The notes beneath the pieces were generated by a model. The model made no database searches. It was not told the origin of the DNA and saw only the letters and a list, made by a program, of their open reading frames with translations. Below, piece after piece: positions 48,391-57,864 of a stretch of DNA of 64,000 nt; the stretch's first letter is position 1; the number at the start of each line of letters is the position of its first letter. The stretch spans positions 62,001-126,000 of IMG/VR virus record IMGVR_UViG_3300023202_000068. One strand, given 5' to 3'. The stretch is from a virus. The position numbers and the translations under genes were made by a program.

Positions 48391-48404
48391 AATCTTTAAA
48401 GTAT
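48391..48404 (+). promoter_or_regulatory. late-promoter-like motif before the first fibre gene
   Basis: AATCTTTAAAGTAT, 41 bases before ATG 48446. The flank AAATTAT directly upstream is the same as at 51880-51886, so the identity with that site extends beyond the 14-base core. An inverted repeat (GGAGTTGTG at 48362-48370 with CACAATTCC at 48413-48421) brackets the motif. Confidence 0.65.
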
Positions 48405-48445
48405 CCCCCTTTCACAATTCCACTATATAATATGAAGGTAAACAA

Positions 48446-51214
48446 ATGGCTGTAAGACGCTCGCAAAATTGGCTGAATCAACAGAGGGTGGACGTACCAA
48501 ACCTACGCTCCATTGAGTCTGCTGTTCGCACCGACTTCGACGAGATGATTGGTGCCTTTGCCATAGGTGAAGGTAAATCCTACATAATTCGTGGTTTCGA
48601 CATTAACATGGTAGGGGCTGTAGGCTCATCTGCCAACAGTCTACAGATGATCGTAGACGGTGCATCTTTATTTCACGGTGCATCAGACCTTGCAGGTACT
48701 TTTTTTCAGGTACCTGAAGGTACGGTAAACGAGGTTTTAAGCTCTACAACCAACACTAGAGTTGAAGGTGCTTTTACTCCAAATGCCTTAAACTACGTAG
48801 GAATTGAGTTTACCAGAGAAGTTGACAACAACACTTCTTCTCAGATTTTTCTTTGGAACCCGACTAATAGAACGGAAATCTCAAAGACTGCCCCACTAGC
48901 TCAAACATTTGACTATAAAATTGTAATTAGTTCATCTGTGTGGGACTCAAACGTCCTACCTATTTCAATCGTAAATACAGATGTATCTAACAACGTATCG
49001 ACAGTTCAAGACAGCAGACCTATGCTCTTCAGACTTGGAACTGGCGGAGTAAACACTCCAAACCCATTTAACAGATATCCTTGGACAAACCACGCTGAAG
49101 GAAGAGAGGAAAACCCATTTGTAAGTGGATCTTCCACTTCACCTTTTAGAGGTGGAGATAAGCAGCTTCTACACTTTAAAGAGTGGGCTGATGCTGTAAT
49201 GTCTAGTCTACTTGAGGTTAAGGGTACTACATACTGGTATTCTGAAAACAAAGGTGGCTCCATTGTAAAACTTCGTGGTGATATTTCATTACTACAACTT
49301 ACAGGCTCTGGAAAGTTTTCACACAGTGCAAGTGTCCCTGGACAGATGAACTGGGATAACGACATATTCCTTAACTACATTGGCTCTAGGCTTAAGTATA
49401 AGATAAACGCTAATGAATTATCTACAGACGTAACACTTGCAGACAATGCCGTAGCCTACATCAACTTAGTTCGTGGTATTCAAATTACCCCTTCACTAGT
49501 TTTCACTAATGGTTCTCCGATAATCACATCGGTTGGAGCAGTTTCGTGGACTGGAGATGTTCAAGCTGGTGATTATATTAAAGTTGCTGCTGAAGATGAC
49601 ACAGAATACTTTGAAATTTTATCAGTAGATTCTGCATCACAAATTACTCTTGTTGAAAACTTTGACGGTGACTCAACAGGTTCTGCAGGAACCCTAGCTA
49701 CCTATGCTTTTGGTACCTACGAGGCAAATGCCGCACCTAGTACAGACAGACATATTAGAATTGTAGATAGGAAAGACGTACCTTTCGAAGAAGATGTTTA
49801 CTGGTTATTCTACAGAGATGACAACGGTGGTTCTGCAGCTAAGATCTACCTTCGTGGTTCAAACGGTGGTGAGTTAGAGCAGGGTGAGGACAGAGAGATA
49901 TCTGACAACACTACCCTTGACGTTCTAGACTACATGGGATCACAGTCAGAGACCGATACAACTCCAGACTACACAAACGCAATTGTCGTAGGTGTTGCTG
50001 AAGAAACTACAATCACAATGCCTGGAATTGGAGCTACATCTTCTGGTGATAGATTCCACTTGAACTCTGCAAACGACTTAAATCAGTTCTACGTATACGC
50101 AACTGTTGACGCAGCTCCTGCAGACCCTGCACCTGCTGACCTAACACCTATTGAAGTAGAAATACTAAGTACAGATACTAACTTACAACAGGCTGCTAAG
50201 TATGCAGCGGCTATTGACGCCATCGGGTTCTTTAACGCAGTAGATAATCTTGACGGTACAGTAACGATCACCAACTCACAGGTTGGAGACACTTCTGATG
50301 CTACAGACATCGATATGCCTGCAGGTTTCAGTATTAACATTGACACTCAAGGTATTGGGGCTTTTAACCAAGTACTAATCGATGATGAAAACCTTACACA
50401 AGGTTTGAAGAGAGTCGATGAAGCTATTAAGATATTAAACGCTTCAAACGATGTAGAGCCATACGAAGAGAGAATTGACTTAATTGCAGGTGCTCCTGCA
50501 AACGATAGAGAGTTGACAGCTCCTGTTGCAGCTACTACGCCGATTAAGATCCCTAGAAACACAAGAAACGGAGACATCCAAGAAAGCTACGTTATTAACG
50601 GTGCTGACCTGGTTCTGTTCCTAAATGGTCAAAGACTAGAGCTTGGTAAGGACTACGTTGAAGATACAGCGACTACTTTTAGTCTAACATTTGACCTTAT
50701 AGAGCTAGATACTTTAACCGTAACTAAAGCTGAAACTATCGGCGGTGGTTTAGGAAGTGGTGGTTCTTCAACTGGAGTTAATCTAGGTGCAGCCCAGTCT
50801 GCAGACGTTTTCAAGCAAACTGTTGGAAGTCAACTTCAGTTTAGAAGGCTGGCTGCTGGTTCTGGTATTACCATTACAGAGAACGCTGACAACATTACAC
50901 TAGCTTCAACTCCTGCGGTAGCCAATAGCACTATTAGAACTGTAACGGTCAATGATAGTGTTACAACTGCTGACGATGTTGTACTAGTTGCAAACTCAGG
51001 TTCTGACATAACACTCACCCTACCAGACGCAACAACTGCTCAGGGTAAGAAATTTGATATTAAGAAAATTGACGCTGGAAACACACTATTTATCAAGTCA
51101 GTCTCAGGACAGACTTTAGACGGTGTTAACATTGACGCGGCACCACAAGCGGTAACAGTTCAGTATGAAAATACAACTATTATCAGTAACGGTGCTAACT
51201 GGTTCGTATTGTAA
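48446..51214 (+). CDS. large tail fibre protein
   Basis: A 922-residue protein. The N-terminal about 200 residues (RRSQNWLNQQRVDVPNLRSI; KSYIIRGFDINMVGAVGSSA) look like the virion-attachment part of long fibres. The middle is strand-rich and repetitive with Thr, Asp and Ala. The end (LQFRRLAAGSGITITENADN; DVVLVANSGSDITLTLPDAT) is the beta-helical pattern seen at tips of many phage fibres. GAAGG precedes ATG. Confidence 0.75.
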   Translation: MAVRRSQNWLNQQRVDVPNLRSIESAVRTDFDEMIGAFAIGEGKSYIIRGFDINMVGAVGSSANSLQMIVDGASLFHGASDLAGTFFQVPEGTVNEVLSSTTNTRVEGAFTPNALNYVGIEFTREVDNNTSSQIFLWNPTNRTEISKTAPLAQTFDYKIVISSSVWDSNVLPISIVNTDVSNNVSTVQDSRPMLFRLGTGGVNTPNPFNRYPWTNHAEGREENPFVSGSSTSPFRGGDKQLLHFKEWADAVMSSLLEVKGTTYWYSENKGGSIVKLRGDISLLQLTGSGKFSHSASVPGQMNWDNDIFLNYIGSRLKYKINANELSTDVTLADNAVAYINLVRGIQITPSLVFTNGSPIITSVGAVSWTGDVQAGDYIKVAAEDDTEYFEILSVDSASQITLVENFDGDSTGSAGTLATYAFGTYEANAAPSTDRHIRIVDRKDVPFEEDVYWLFYRDDNGGSAAKIYLRGSNGGELEQGEDREISDNTTLDVLDYMGSQSETDTTPDYTNAIVVGVAEETTITMPGIGATSSGDRFHLNSANDLNQFYVYATVDAAPADPAPADLTPIEVEILSTDTNLQQAAKYAAAIDAIGFFNAVDNLDGTVTITNSQVGDTSDATDIDMPAGFSINIDTQGIGAFNQVLIDDENLTQGLKRVDEAIKILNASNDVEPYEERIDLIAGAPANDRELTAPVAATTPIKIPRNTRNGDIQESYVINGADLVLFLNGQRLELGKDYVEDTATTFSLTFDLIELDTLTVTKAETIGGGLGSGGSSTGVNLGAAQSADVFKQTVGSQLQFRRLAAGSGITITENADNITLASTPAVANSTIRTVTVNDSVTTADDVVLVANSGSDITLTLPDATTAQGKKFDIKKIDAGNTLFIKSVSGQTLDGVNIDAAPQAVTVQYENTTIISNGANWFVL

Positions 51215-51223
51215 GGGGTTACA

Positions 51224-51655
51224 GTGACTTTTAGACCATACAATCAACTTACAGCATCAGGTGTAACAGACACTAGACCTAACAACACTGGAGTTACCAT
51301 ACCAAAGGCAACGCCAGTTAGGATGAACTCTAGCGGTGAACTTGATTTTGTAAACGTATCTGTCGAGTCTGAGGTTTTTGGAATCTCTGGAGTAACTAAC
51401 TCTGATATAGCCAACGGTAGCTCTGGAAACTTAAACAGTGCAGGTAAGGTTAGTAACATAACAACTTCCGGTGCTTTTGGAGATCTTCTCTATATATCTA
51501 AGTCTGGAGGGTTGACAGAAGTGAAGCCAAGCATAGGTGTTGCTGGCTTTGTGGCTGGAGACTTCGTAGTTTCAATAGGAGTTATAGGTAAGAATGAGAG
51601 TGACCCATTGTTAAAAGATTTAATTGTTAACGTAGACATCAAAGGACAACTGTAG
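51224..51655 (+). CDS. small fibre-associated or head-decoration-like protein
   Basis: A 143-residue strand-rich protein from GTG 51224. The block GVTIPKATPVRMNSSGELDF, then VFGISGVTNSDIANGSSGNL and FGDLLYISKSGGLTEVKPS, matches the small barrel found in DUF2190-like decoration proteins and in fibre accessory proteins. Similar residues end the protein at 51925 (INVVKHGIITATAHGLAIGQ), so the same fold is probably used twice here. Confidence 0.5.
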   Translation: MTFRPYNQLTASGVTDTRPNNTGVTIPKATPVRMNSSGELDFVNVSVESEVFGISGVTNSDIANGSSGNLNSAGKVSNITTSGAFGDLLYISKSGGLTEVKPSIGVAGFVAGDFVVSIGVIGKNESDPLLKDLIVNVDIKGQL

Positions 51656-51888
51656 TGGCTGGTCGGCATAAAAGAAGAAAAAGAAGCGTTGATATAGAGT
51701 CTATGACTACAGATCAGCTCAAAAGGCTGGAAGAAGACATGGGTAAACAACTGGCTAAGATATTTGACAATGCTAATGTTGAGGCAAATAAGTTACTAAA
51801 TGTATATGGTCTTGAGACCAAAATTGCCTATGAAATTAGTAAGAAAAGTGAAAAAAGTACAAAAAACAAAGAAGTTAGAAAATTATAA
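51655..51888 (+). CDS. small basic helical protein
   Basis: A 77-residue protein starting at GTG 51655 in an overlap with the previous stop. Basic N-terminus (AGRHKRRKRSVDIESMTTDQ) and helical rest. It is located between fibre genes and may be a chaperone or connector. The stop is followed closely by the AATCTTTA motif at 51887. Confidence 0.5.
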   Translation: MAGRHKRRKRSVDIESMTTDQLKRLEEDMGKQLAKIFDNANVEANKLLNVYGLETKIAYEISKKSEKSTKNKEVRKL

Positions 51889-51900
51889 TCTTTAAAGTAT
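51887..51900 (+). promoter_or_regulatory. late-promoter-like motif before the second fibre gene
   Basis: AATCTTTAAAGTAT, the same core as at 48391, 24 bases before the TTG start at 51925, which has GTAGGGAG. It overlaps the last two bases of the previous stop. Confidence 0.65.
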
Positions 51901-51924
51901 AAGTTATCGTAGGGAGATTTTAAA

Positions 51925-53706
51925 TTGGCAGACATATCGATTTTAAGTAGGTTAATCAACGGGATACAAAGAAACGTAGATTTATCTGCAAACACTTTAG
52001 TAGTCCAGTCACTAAAACTAGGTACTTCAGAGCTTACAAAGACCCAATTGGATCTTTTGGTCCTGACCACTGACTCAGCCACGGCTGTTGACGCTAGTGC
52101 TCAACACAATCATGACGGTAGATATAGGACTCAATCAGAACTTAGTGCTACTGGTGGAGCGGCATTAATTGGCGCTGACGATACCGGATACACCAATGTT
52201 TCAGGCGCTACTATTCAGGCAATACTAGACTCAGTAGACTCAGCACTATCAACTGCTGGTGGAAACACTTTTACTGACGATGTATTTCGTATTCAAGACG
52301 ACGGCGACAATACAAAAGAAATTGCATTTCAAGCATCTGCAATAACGACTGCTACTACTAGAACTGTTACAATGCCTGACGCCGATGTTGACCTCGGTCA
52401 AATATCTACAAACGCTACAGATATTGGTAACTTAGAGTCTGCACTGGGGAATTCAAACCCTGCAAACATGGGCACTTACACCGGATCTGTTTTAAGTGAC
52501 GATCAAACGGCTAAGCAAAATTTACAAGAATTAGAAACATACGCAGAAAATACAAGATCTTTAATCAACAACTTTGAGTGGCAAGCATCTGCAGCAGACT
52601 ATATTGTCGATAACACCGTTGCACCTCCTACAGAAGTGTCTGGTGACAGGTATGTTTTATCTCATGACGGTGGAGCACCTAACGCAGATTGGGACGGAGC
52701 TTCCGCTGGTGATATTGTTGAGTTTGACGGCACTAGCTGGGTAGCTACTACACCTACCCTTGGTATGTTCATCTCTGTTGACGACGATCAATCTATCGTT
52801 TATCAGTGGGGTGGGACTTCTTGGGCTGACAAGGCTTTCGAGGCTACTACGGCTTCTACAGGTCTTACAAAATCTGGCTTTGACATTCAACTAGCAGATG
52901 CATCTGCAGCAAATGGTATTGCAGTTTCAAGTGGTGCGATTAGTGTTTCACTAGCTGCAGACCCAGGATTAGAGTTTTCTTCTGGAAGTTTACAAGTTCT
53001 TGTAGACCCTGCAGGTGCTCTTGAAAAAGTTGCAGCAGGATTAGACGTTGCAGACTTAGGAATTGATACGGCGAGATTAGCGGCTACTGCGGTAACTGCT
53101 GCCAAGTTAGGTTCTGATGTAGCTGGTGATGGCTTGCAAGGTGGAAACGGTTCTGCAATTGCAGTTGATGCTTCAGAAATTGCAGGTGATGGCCTAGAAG
53201 ACGATGGTTCTGAAAACTTAAGAATCGCTACTAGTGCTTACGACGGTGAAACCATTACTGGTGGAGGCGGATCTGCTGCGGCTGTACAACACGCTCCTGC
53301 AGTACAAGGTGTAGAAGTTGCAGGTGAGGCAATGGGTACAGGACTTATCGCTGTTAGATATGGAAATAGTACACTAGATACCCCTGAAACTGCAGGTAGA
53401 GTTTACTTGGCAGACCCAACAGAGTTGACGCTAGTTAAAGCTGGTGGAAACCAAGATGCATTTCACGCAATTGGGTTGGCTATCGCAGCTTCAGAAACTG
53501 CCGGTACAGACATTAATGTTGTTAAACATGGAATTATTACAGCTACAGCTCACGGCTTAGCAATTGGTCAACCTTGTTTTCTAGACGATGATGGTGCGGT
53601 TACTTCAACACCACCAAGTGCTAGCGGTGAAGCATCTGTAAAATTAGGTATACCTAGAGATGCAAATACGATTGATGTTAACATTCAAATCATGGGTGTC
53701 AACTAA
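51925..53706 (+). CDS. tail fibre protein
   Basis: A 593-residue protein, start TTG 51925 (GTAGGGAG upstream). N-terminal ISILSRLINGIQRNVDLSAN, then long strand-rich repeats with DGSENLRIATSAYDGETITG-type blocks, and a C-terminal small barrel (GVEVAGEAMGTGLIAVRYGN; ATAHGLAIGQPCFLDDDGAV) like that at 51224. Composition and place in the fibre block support a fibre or fibre-adaptor. Confidence 0.65.
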   Translation: MADISILSRLINGIQRNVDLSANTLVVQSLKLGTSELTKTQLDLLVLTTDSATAVDASAQHNHDGRYRTQSELSATGGAALIGADDTGYTNVSGATIQAILDSVDSALSTAGGNTFTDDVFRIQDDGDNTKEIAFQASAITTATTRTVTMPDADVDLGQISTNATDIGNLESALGNSNPANMGTYTGSVLSDDQTAKQNLQELETYAENTRSLINNFEWQASAADYIVDNTVAPPTEVSGDRYVLSHDGGAPNADWDGASAGDIVEFDGTSWVATTPTLGMFISVDDDQSIVYQWGGTSWADKAFEATTASTGLTKSGFDIQLADASAANGIAVSSGAISVSLAADPGLEFSSGSLQVLVDPAGALEKVAAGLDVADLGIDTARLAATAVTAAKLGSDVAGDGLQGGNGSAIAVDASEIAGDGLEDDGSENLRIATSAYDGETITGGGGSAAAVQHAPAVQGVEVAGEAMGTGLIAVRYGNSTLDTPETAGRVYLADPTELTLVKAGGNQDAFHAIGLAIAASETAGTDINVVKHGIITATAHGLAIGQPCFLDDDGAVTSTPPSASGEASVKLGIPRDANTIDVNIQIMGVN

Positions 53707-53708
53707 TT

Positions 53709-53719
53709 TGTGGTATATG
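53709..53719 (+). promoter_or_regulatory. second TGTGGTATATG motif
   Basis: An 11-base match to the motif at 40314-40324, 18 bases before ATG 53737. Its weight as a promoter is low with only two copies. Confidence 0.35.
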
Positions 53720-53736
53720 GGAAGTATGGAGAATAA

Positions 53737-54054
53737 ATGGCAAAACTAGAATTAATTGGAGGCATACCCAGGATGAGACCAGAGTCTGCCAATCCAGCCA
53801 TTTATGATGAAACCCTAGAGATTGTGGGTAGCGGCGCAGGTGCAGGTCAGTTGAACGGACCTATCAGCGCAGGAACTCCAATTACACTACCATCTTCTAA
53901 GACTTACACAGGTGACGAGCTTGAGGTATACTTGGAAAGCGATAGATTAATACCAATTTTTGATTATTCATATAGTTCAGCCACACAGATCGCCTTTACG
54001 TTTGAGATAAAGGTTGGAGACGTGATTAGGTTGAGAATAGATAGAGGCGCATAA
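53737..54054 (+). CDS. small structural protein
   Basis: A 105-residue strand-rich product (MAKLELIGGIPRMRPESANP). The C-terminal half (DELEVYLESDRLIPIFDYSY; FTFEIKVGDVIRLRIDRGA) is like a fragment of a fibre domain; a similar motif (FLNGQRLELGKDYVED) occurs in the gene at 48446. Likely a small fibre adaptor. GGAGAATAA precedes ATG. Confidence 0.55.
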   Translation: MAKLELIGGIPRMRPESANPAIYDETLEIVGSGAGAGQLNGPISAGTPITLPSSKTYTGDELEVYLESDRLIPIFDYSYSSATQIAFTFEIKVGDVIRLRIDRGA

Positions 54055-54056
54055 AC

Positions 54057-56069
54057 ATGGCTAGAACGATTACTGATTCAAGACAGATAGCTTTAAGAAG
54101 GTTCTTAGAGCAGCTTGGAAATCGCACACACCACGACGGCACTACAGATGCCAAACCTGCTGGTGTATCTGAGTTAGACAATCTATTAGACTCTATTGAC
54201 TTAGAGTTAACACCTCCACTAAAGCTTGACGCTTCAAACCCAGCAAATCTTACGATCAACGTAGGCGCTGCTATTGTAACTAACACAGAAACAAACAGAA
54301 ACAGAACAATCCCACACGTAGGAAGTTTACTTCCTAATGACTTTACATCGGGAACAGTTGTATTTCCATCCTCTAGTGGTGGAAATATTACCATTACACC
54401 TGGTAACGACTCTATATTAACAGTACCTAGTAATGAATATGTTAGTGTTTTACTTTATTTAGACCCAAATGGAGATCTAAATGTACTTGTAGGTGAGTCA
54501 AATGCTGTTGAGGCAGATGCAAGTGTACTTCCACCACCCACAAACACCCTTCCGATAGGGTACGTTACCCTTTTCAACAATGCCGGTACTATAGACAATG
54601 TTGAACAGACAAAGATATTCCAATTTGGAACTGGTGCTGGCGGCGGCGGTGGAGCTGGAGATTCTTTCAGCTTTGAAGATACGATAACAGATAGACTTTG
54701 TGATTCAATTTTTGAAGCAGCCACACCTTACATTGCTGAAAGAGAACAAGACGAGCTAATCGATGTTTCCAGTACAGGGGCATTTGATCTGGTGTCTAAC
54801 AGGTTTAAGTTAGAATCTATTGGAGAAACTCTAGTATCAGAGGCACTGTTGGATGATGATTTTTTAGCATCAGAACTTGCAATCGATAAAGCAGAAGTGT
54901 TGTTGAAGTTTGACAGTGAAGGACTTGATACGGCAGCAGTAGTTGAGCTGAGTCGTAACGGTGGTACTGAGTGGCAAGCTGTTACTATGGAAAGAATAGA
55001 TACCAGTAATGTATTTAGGGGGCTTTTAGAGTTTGAAGCTGAAGCTGCTAATCAGACAATAGTAGAATATGCCAGTTCAAACATTGATTCAACTGAAGTT
55101 TTAACAGATACACTAGAGCGCGTAGGTCAAATATTCACGTTAGCTAACACCACACAACTGAGAGATATAGAATTATACTTGGAAAAAACAGGTACACCAA
55201 TTGGTAACTACAGCGTAAGGGTTGTTAAGGATAATTCTGGAGACCCTAGTACAGACGCAAATGATCTTGTTTATGAAAGCGCACCACAAAATATAGAAGA
55301 CTTAACGGCAGGAAATAATACGATTAATGTAGGACTTGCATCGGTTTTACCAGCAGGTGACTATCACATTGTTATAGTTACAGATGCTACTTACAGACAG
55401 CTAAGTTACAACGCTGGTGTTGATGAGATTGCTGTGAGAACAGATGCTTCATCTCCTGGCATTACTGAAGCAAATACATATTCTGCATCTGCTTGGTCTG
55501 CCTTGACTGGAGAAGCTGTTCCTCATAAGATTGACGGCATTGAATTAGACTTAAGACTTAGGGTTACCAGTTCGGTTGTAGATGTTTTACTAGAGGGCTT
55601 TGGTGTCCTTTATGAACAAAATATAGGCAACTTAGCTACGGCATCTATAGTTGATGGTATTACAAAAGTAAGTTTTAAGGCAGTGGCTGACAATTCAAAT
55701 AGTTTTGCCCTACCATTTACTCCAAATCCAGATACATTAGTGGCTTATTTACTTGGGTCTGGAATGAGTTTTAGATATGGAGACTTTAGTGTTCAAGGCA
55801 ATACTGTAATTTTTGCACAAGACCAATTTAACAATGGTGGGTTAGAAAAGACTCAAACGGTTATATTCGATCAGCTTCGAGGCGGAGCTTTTGATAATAG
55901 TGATGTCAATAGATTATTAATTGCTGCCAACCACCTTGGTAATGAAGACGGTGGACCTAATGATTTAAGCGTTGCAGGTCGAGGATTGTTCCTTAGAAGC
56001 GCAGACGGAACCAAGTGGGAAGTGACGGTGTTAGACGATGGCAGTATTGAAACTGTGGAGGTAGTATAA
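54057..56069 (+). CDS. large tail fibre or baseplate-associated protein
   Basis: A 670-residue protein starting two bases after the previous stop. The N-terminus (LEQLGNRTHHDGTTDAKPAG) is typical of fibre-neck proteins. The middle is a beta-sandwich-like block (SNIDSTEVLTDTLERVGQIF; YSVRVVKDNSGDPSTDANDL). The end (GRGLFLRSADGTKWEVTVLD) matches common fibre termini. Function: host surface contact, inferred. Confidence 0.65.
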   Translation: MARTITDSRQIALRRFLEQLGNRTHHDGTTDAKPAGVSELDNLLDSIDLELTPPLKLDASNPANLTINVGAAIVTNTETNRNRTIPHVGSLLPNDFTSGTVVFPSSSGGNITITPGNDSILTVPSNEYVSVLLYLDPNGDLNVLVGESNAVEADASVLPPPTNTLPIGYVTLFNNAGTIDNVEQTKIFQFGTGAGGGGGAGDSFSFEDTITDRLCDSIFEAATPYIAEREQDELIDVSSTGAFDLVSNRFKLESIGETLVSEALLDDDFLASELAIDKAEVLLKFDSEGLDTAAVVELSRNGGTEWQAVTMERIDTSNVFRGLLEFEAEAANQTIVEYASSNIDSTEVLTDTLERVGQIFTLANTTQLRDIELYLEKTGTPIGNYSVRVVKDNSGDPSTDANDLVYESAPQNIEDLTAGNNTINVGLASVLPAGDYHIVIVTDATYRQLSYNAGVDEIAVRTDASSPGITEANTYSASAWSALTGEAVPHKIDGIELDLRLRVTSSVVDVLLEGFGVLYEQNIGNLATASIVDGITKVSFKAVADNSNSFALPFTPNPDTLVAYLLGSGMSFRYGDFSVQGNTVIFAQDQFNNGGLEKTQTVIFDQLRGGAFDNSDVNRLLIAANHLGNEDGGPNDLSVAGRGLFLRSADGTKWEVTVLDDGSIETVEVV

Positions 56070-57082
56070 TGGCTATCTTAAGAGATGATAGAAAAAATTA
56101 CATTATCAATGGGGCATTTGATTTTTTTCAAAGAGCTGTTTCTAATTCTGGATCTGGATCTTTAGCGTCTAATTATGAAACATATGTAGGACCTGATAGG
56201 TTTTCAGTCGTCAGAATTGGCCTTGGTGCCGCAGGCGATGAATTTCAAAGATCAAGTGCAGTTCCAAATGATAATTTTAGATACAGCTTAAATGCTTCAA
56301 GGGGTGTGAGTTCAGCTTCAGACTCTCTTTACATTGCTCAAAAAATAGAATCCGACAACGCAAAAGAGTTAGCAGGAAAAACGTGTTCTGTCTCTTTTTG
56401 GTGTTATGCAGGTACGAACGTAGATCAAATGACACTTAGACTAGGCTATCCAGCGAATATAGATGATTATCCAGGTACAACTACATTTGCAACTGTAGAT
56501 TTAAGTTCTCAAATAGTGAATGATTCTTGGGTGCTATATAAAGCTGAAAACATCAGCGTGGATGTATTATCTAGCAGAGGTATACAGGTAAGAATCCAGT
56601 TTGAAAATACAACTGGAACTGGTGACATTGGTATGAATATCACTGGAGTAATACTAAATGAAGGAGATGTTTGTTCACCATTTAAAACGGCAGGTAAAAA
56701 CACAGCAGAGGAATTATCATTCTGTCAAAGATATTACGAAAAAAGTTATAATATCGGCGTTTCTGAAGGTGCCACAACATCTACACGAGGAGCTTTTGCA
56801 GGCTATAAAGCTGACCTAAATAATCCTGGTGCAACACGCTTTTACTTAAATATAGATTTTTTATCTAGAAAAAGAGCGACACCCACTGTTTCATTTTGGG
56901 GCCATAGAAGTACGTATGCGTCTAACACAATCAATAGATACAATGCTAATGAGAATATAAGTGTCAATACTTCTAACACACTTGTAGCTGAAATTGGTGT
57001 CAGGGGCTATTTAGACGCCAGCCCTACAAGCTTGCAAGATAGCGCTTACTTAACTCACTGGGCAGCGGACGCGGAGCTATAA
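56069..57082 (+). CDS. receptor-binding-type fibre protein (family member 1)
   Basis: A 337-residue protein starting in a TAATG overlap. Near the N-terminus it has YIINGAFDFFQRAVSNS, then a lectin-like beta-sandwich block, and later AEELSFCQRYYEKSYNIGVS. The same landmarks occur in the genes at 59712 and 60825, so all three are paralogues. The pattern NGxFDxxQRG is common in phage carbohydrate-binding tail proteins. Confidence 0.7.
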   Translation: MAILRDDRKNYIINGAFDFFQRAVSNSGSGSLASNYETYVGPDRFSVVRIGLGAAGDEFQRSSAVPNDNFRYSLNASRGVSSASDSLYIAQKIESDNAKELAGKTCSVSFWCYAGTNVDQMTLRLGYPANIDDYPGTTTFATVDLSSQIVNDSWVLYKAENISVDVLSSRGIQVRIQFENTTGTGDIGMNITGVILNEGDVCSPFKTAGKNTAEELSFCQRYYEKSYNIGVSEGATTSTRGAFAGYKADLNNPGATRFYLNIDFLSRKRATPTVSFWGHRSTYASNTINRYNANENISVNTSNTLVAEIGVRGYLDASPTSLQDSAYLTHWAADAEL

Positions 57083-57864
57083 TGGGACAAAGATTTTTAG
57101 AAGACAAAATTACAGCATTATCTGAGAGTTCTGGAACTATAACTTTAGCTTCTGGGGCTAGACTTACAATTGGCGGTCAACAGTATGTTACTGCTGGAGC
57201 TTTGAATGTAGCTGCTGATTTAAGTAATGCCAATACTAGATATCAAATATATGCGGTTAGAAACGCAGGTGCCACAGAACTAGTAGTGAGTAGTAACGAG
57301 AATTCAGTTGGTCCTGCAGGACACAACGCCTGGAAATTAGTTGGTAGTTATTACTCTAACGGAGAATCAACTGTGGCTTTTGGTAGTTTTGTTAACATTG
57401 AAGGCTCTCCAACAACAAAAGGCGGTGTTGAATTTGAATTAGTACCCACTATTGGGACTCTTTCTTCCTCAGCAGTTATTGAGGCAGAATGGAGGCGTGA
57501 AGGGGATATATGTCAAATTATGATTAGTTTGGAAGATGCCTCTCCCACTGGAGCGTCTAATGGATCGGGAAATGTAACTTTTGAGGCACCATTTGATGCA
57601 GCCAGCATCTCTAGAAACACCTCTAATATTGGCCATGGTGTTATCACTTTTGATGATACTGCTTCAGCTAATGGGATGGCTTCTATGTTAGGGTCAAATG
57701 GGTTATGGGCAACATCTTGTTTTAAAGATAGTGGAAATGGAACTGCAGATTTTGTTGGAAATTTTAATAACAGTATTATTGATTTAACACAGTTAAATAG
57801 GTTGGGATATGAGTTGGAATATGCAGTAGATGGCTGGGACGCAACACCAATTAAGGACTTATAA
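57082..57864 (+). CDS. tail fibre protein
   Basis: A 260-residue protein starting at ATG 57082 that overlaps the previous stop. It begins MGQRFLEDKITALSESSGTI, with a beta-rich body (SGARLTIGGQQYVTAGALNV; YQIYAVRNAGATELVVSSNE) like small accessory fibres. It lies between paralogous receptor-binding genes and likely forms a branch of the same fibre. Confidence 0.6.
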   Translation: MGQRFLEDKITALSESSGTITLASGARLTIGGQQYVTAGALNVAADLSNANTRYQIYAVRNAGATELVVSSNENSVGPAGHNAWKLVGSYYSNGESTVAFGSFVNIEGSPTTKGGVEFELVPTIGTLSSSAVIEAEWRREGDICQIMISLEDASPTGASNGSGNVTFEAPFDAASISRNTSNIGHGVITFDDTASANGMASMLGSNGLWATSCFKDSGNGTADFVGNFNNSIIDLTQLNRLGYELEYAVDGWDATPIKDL

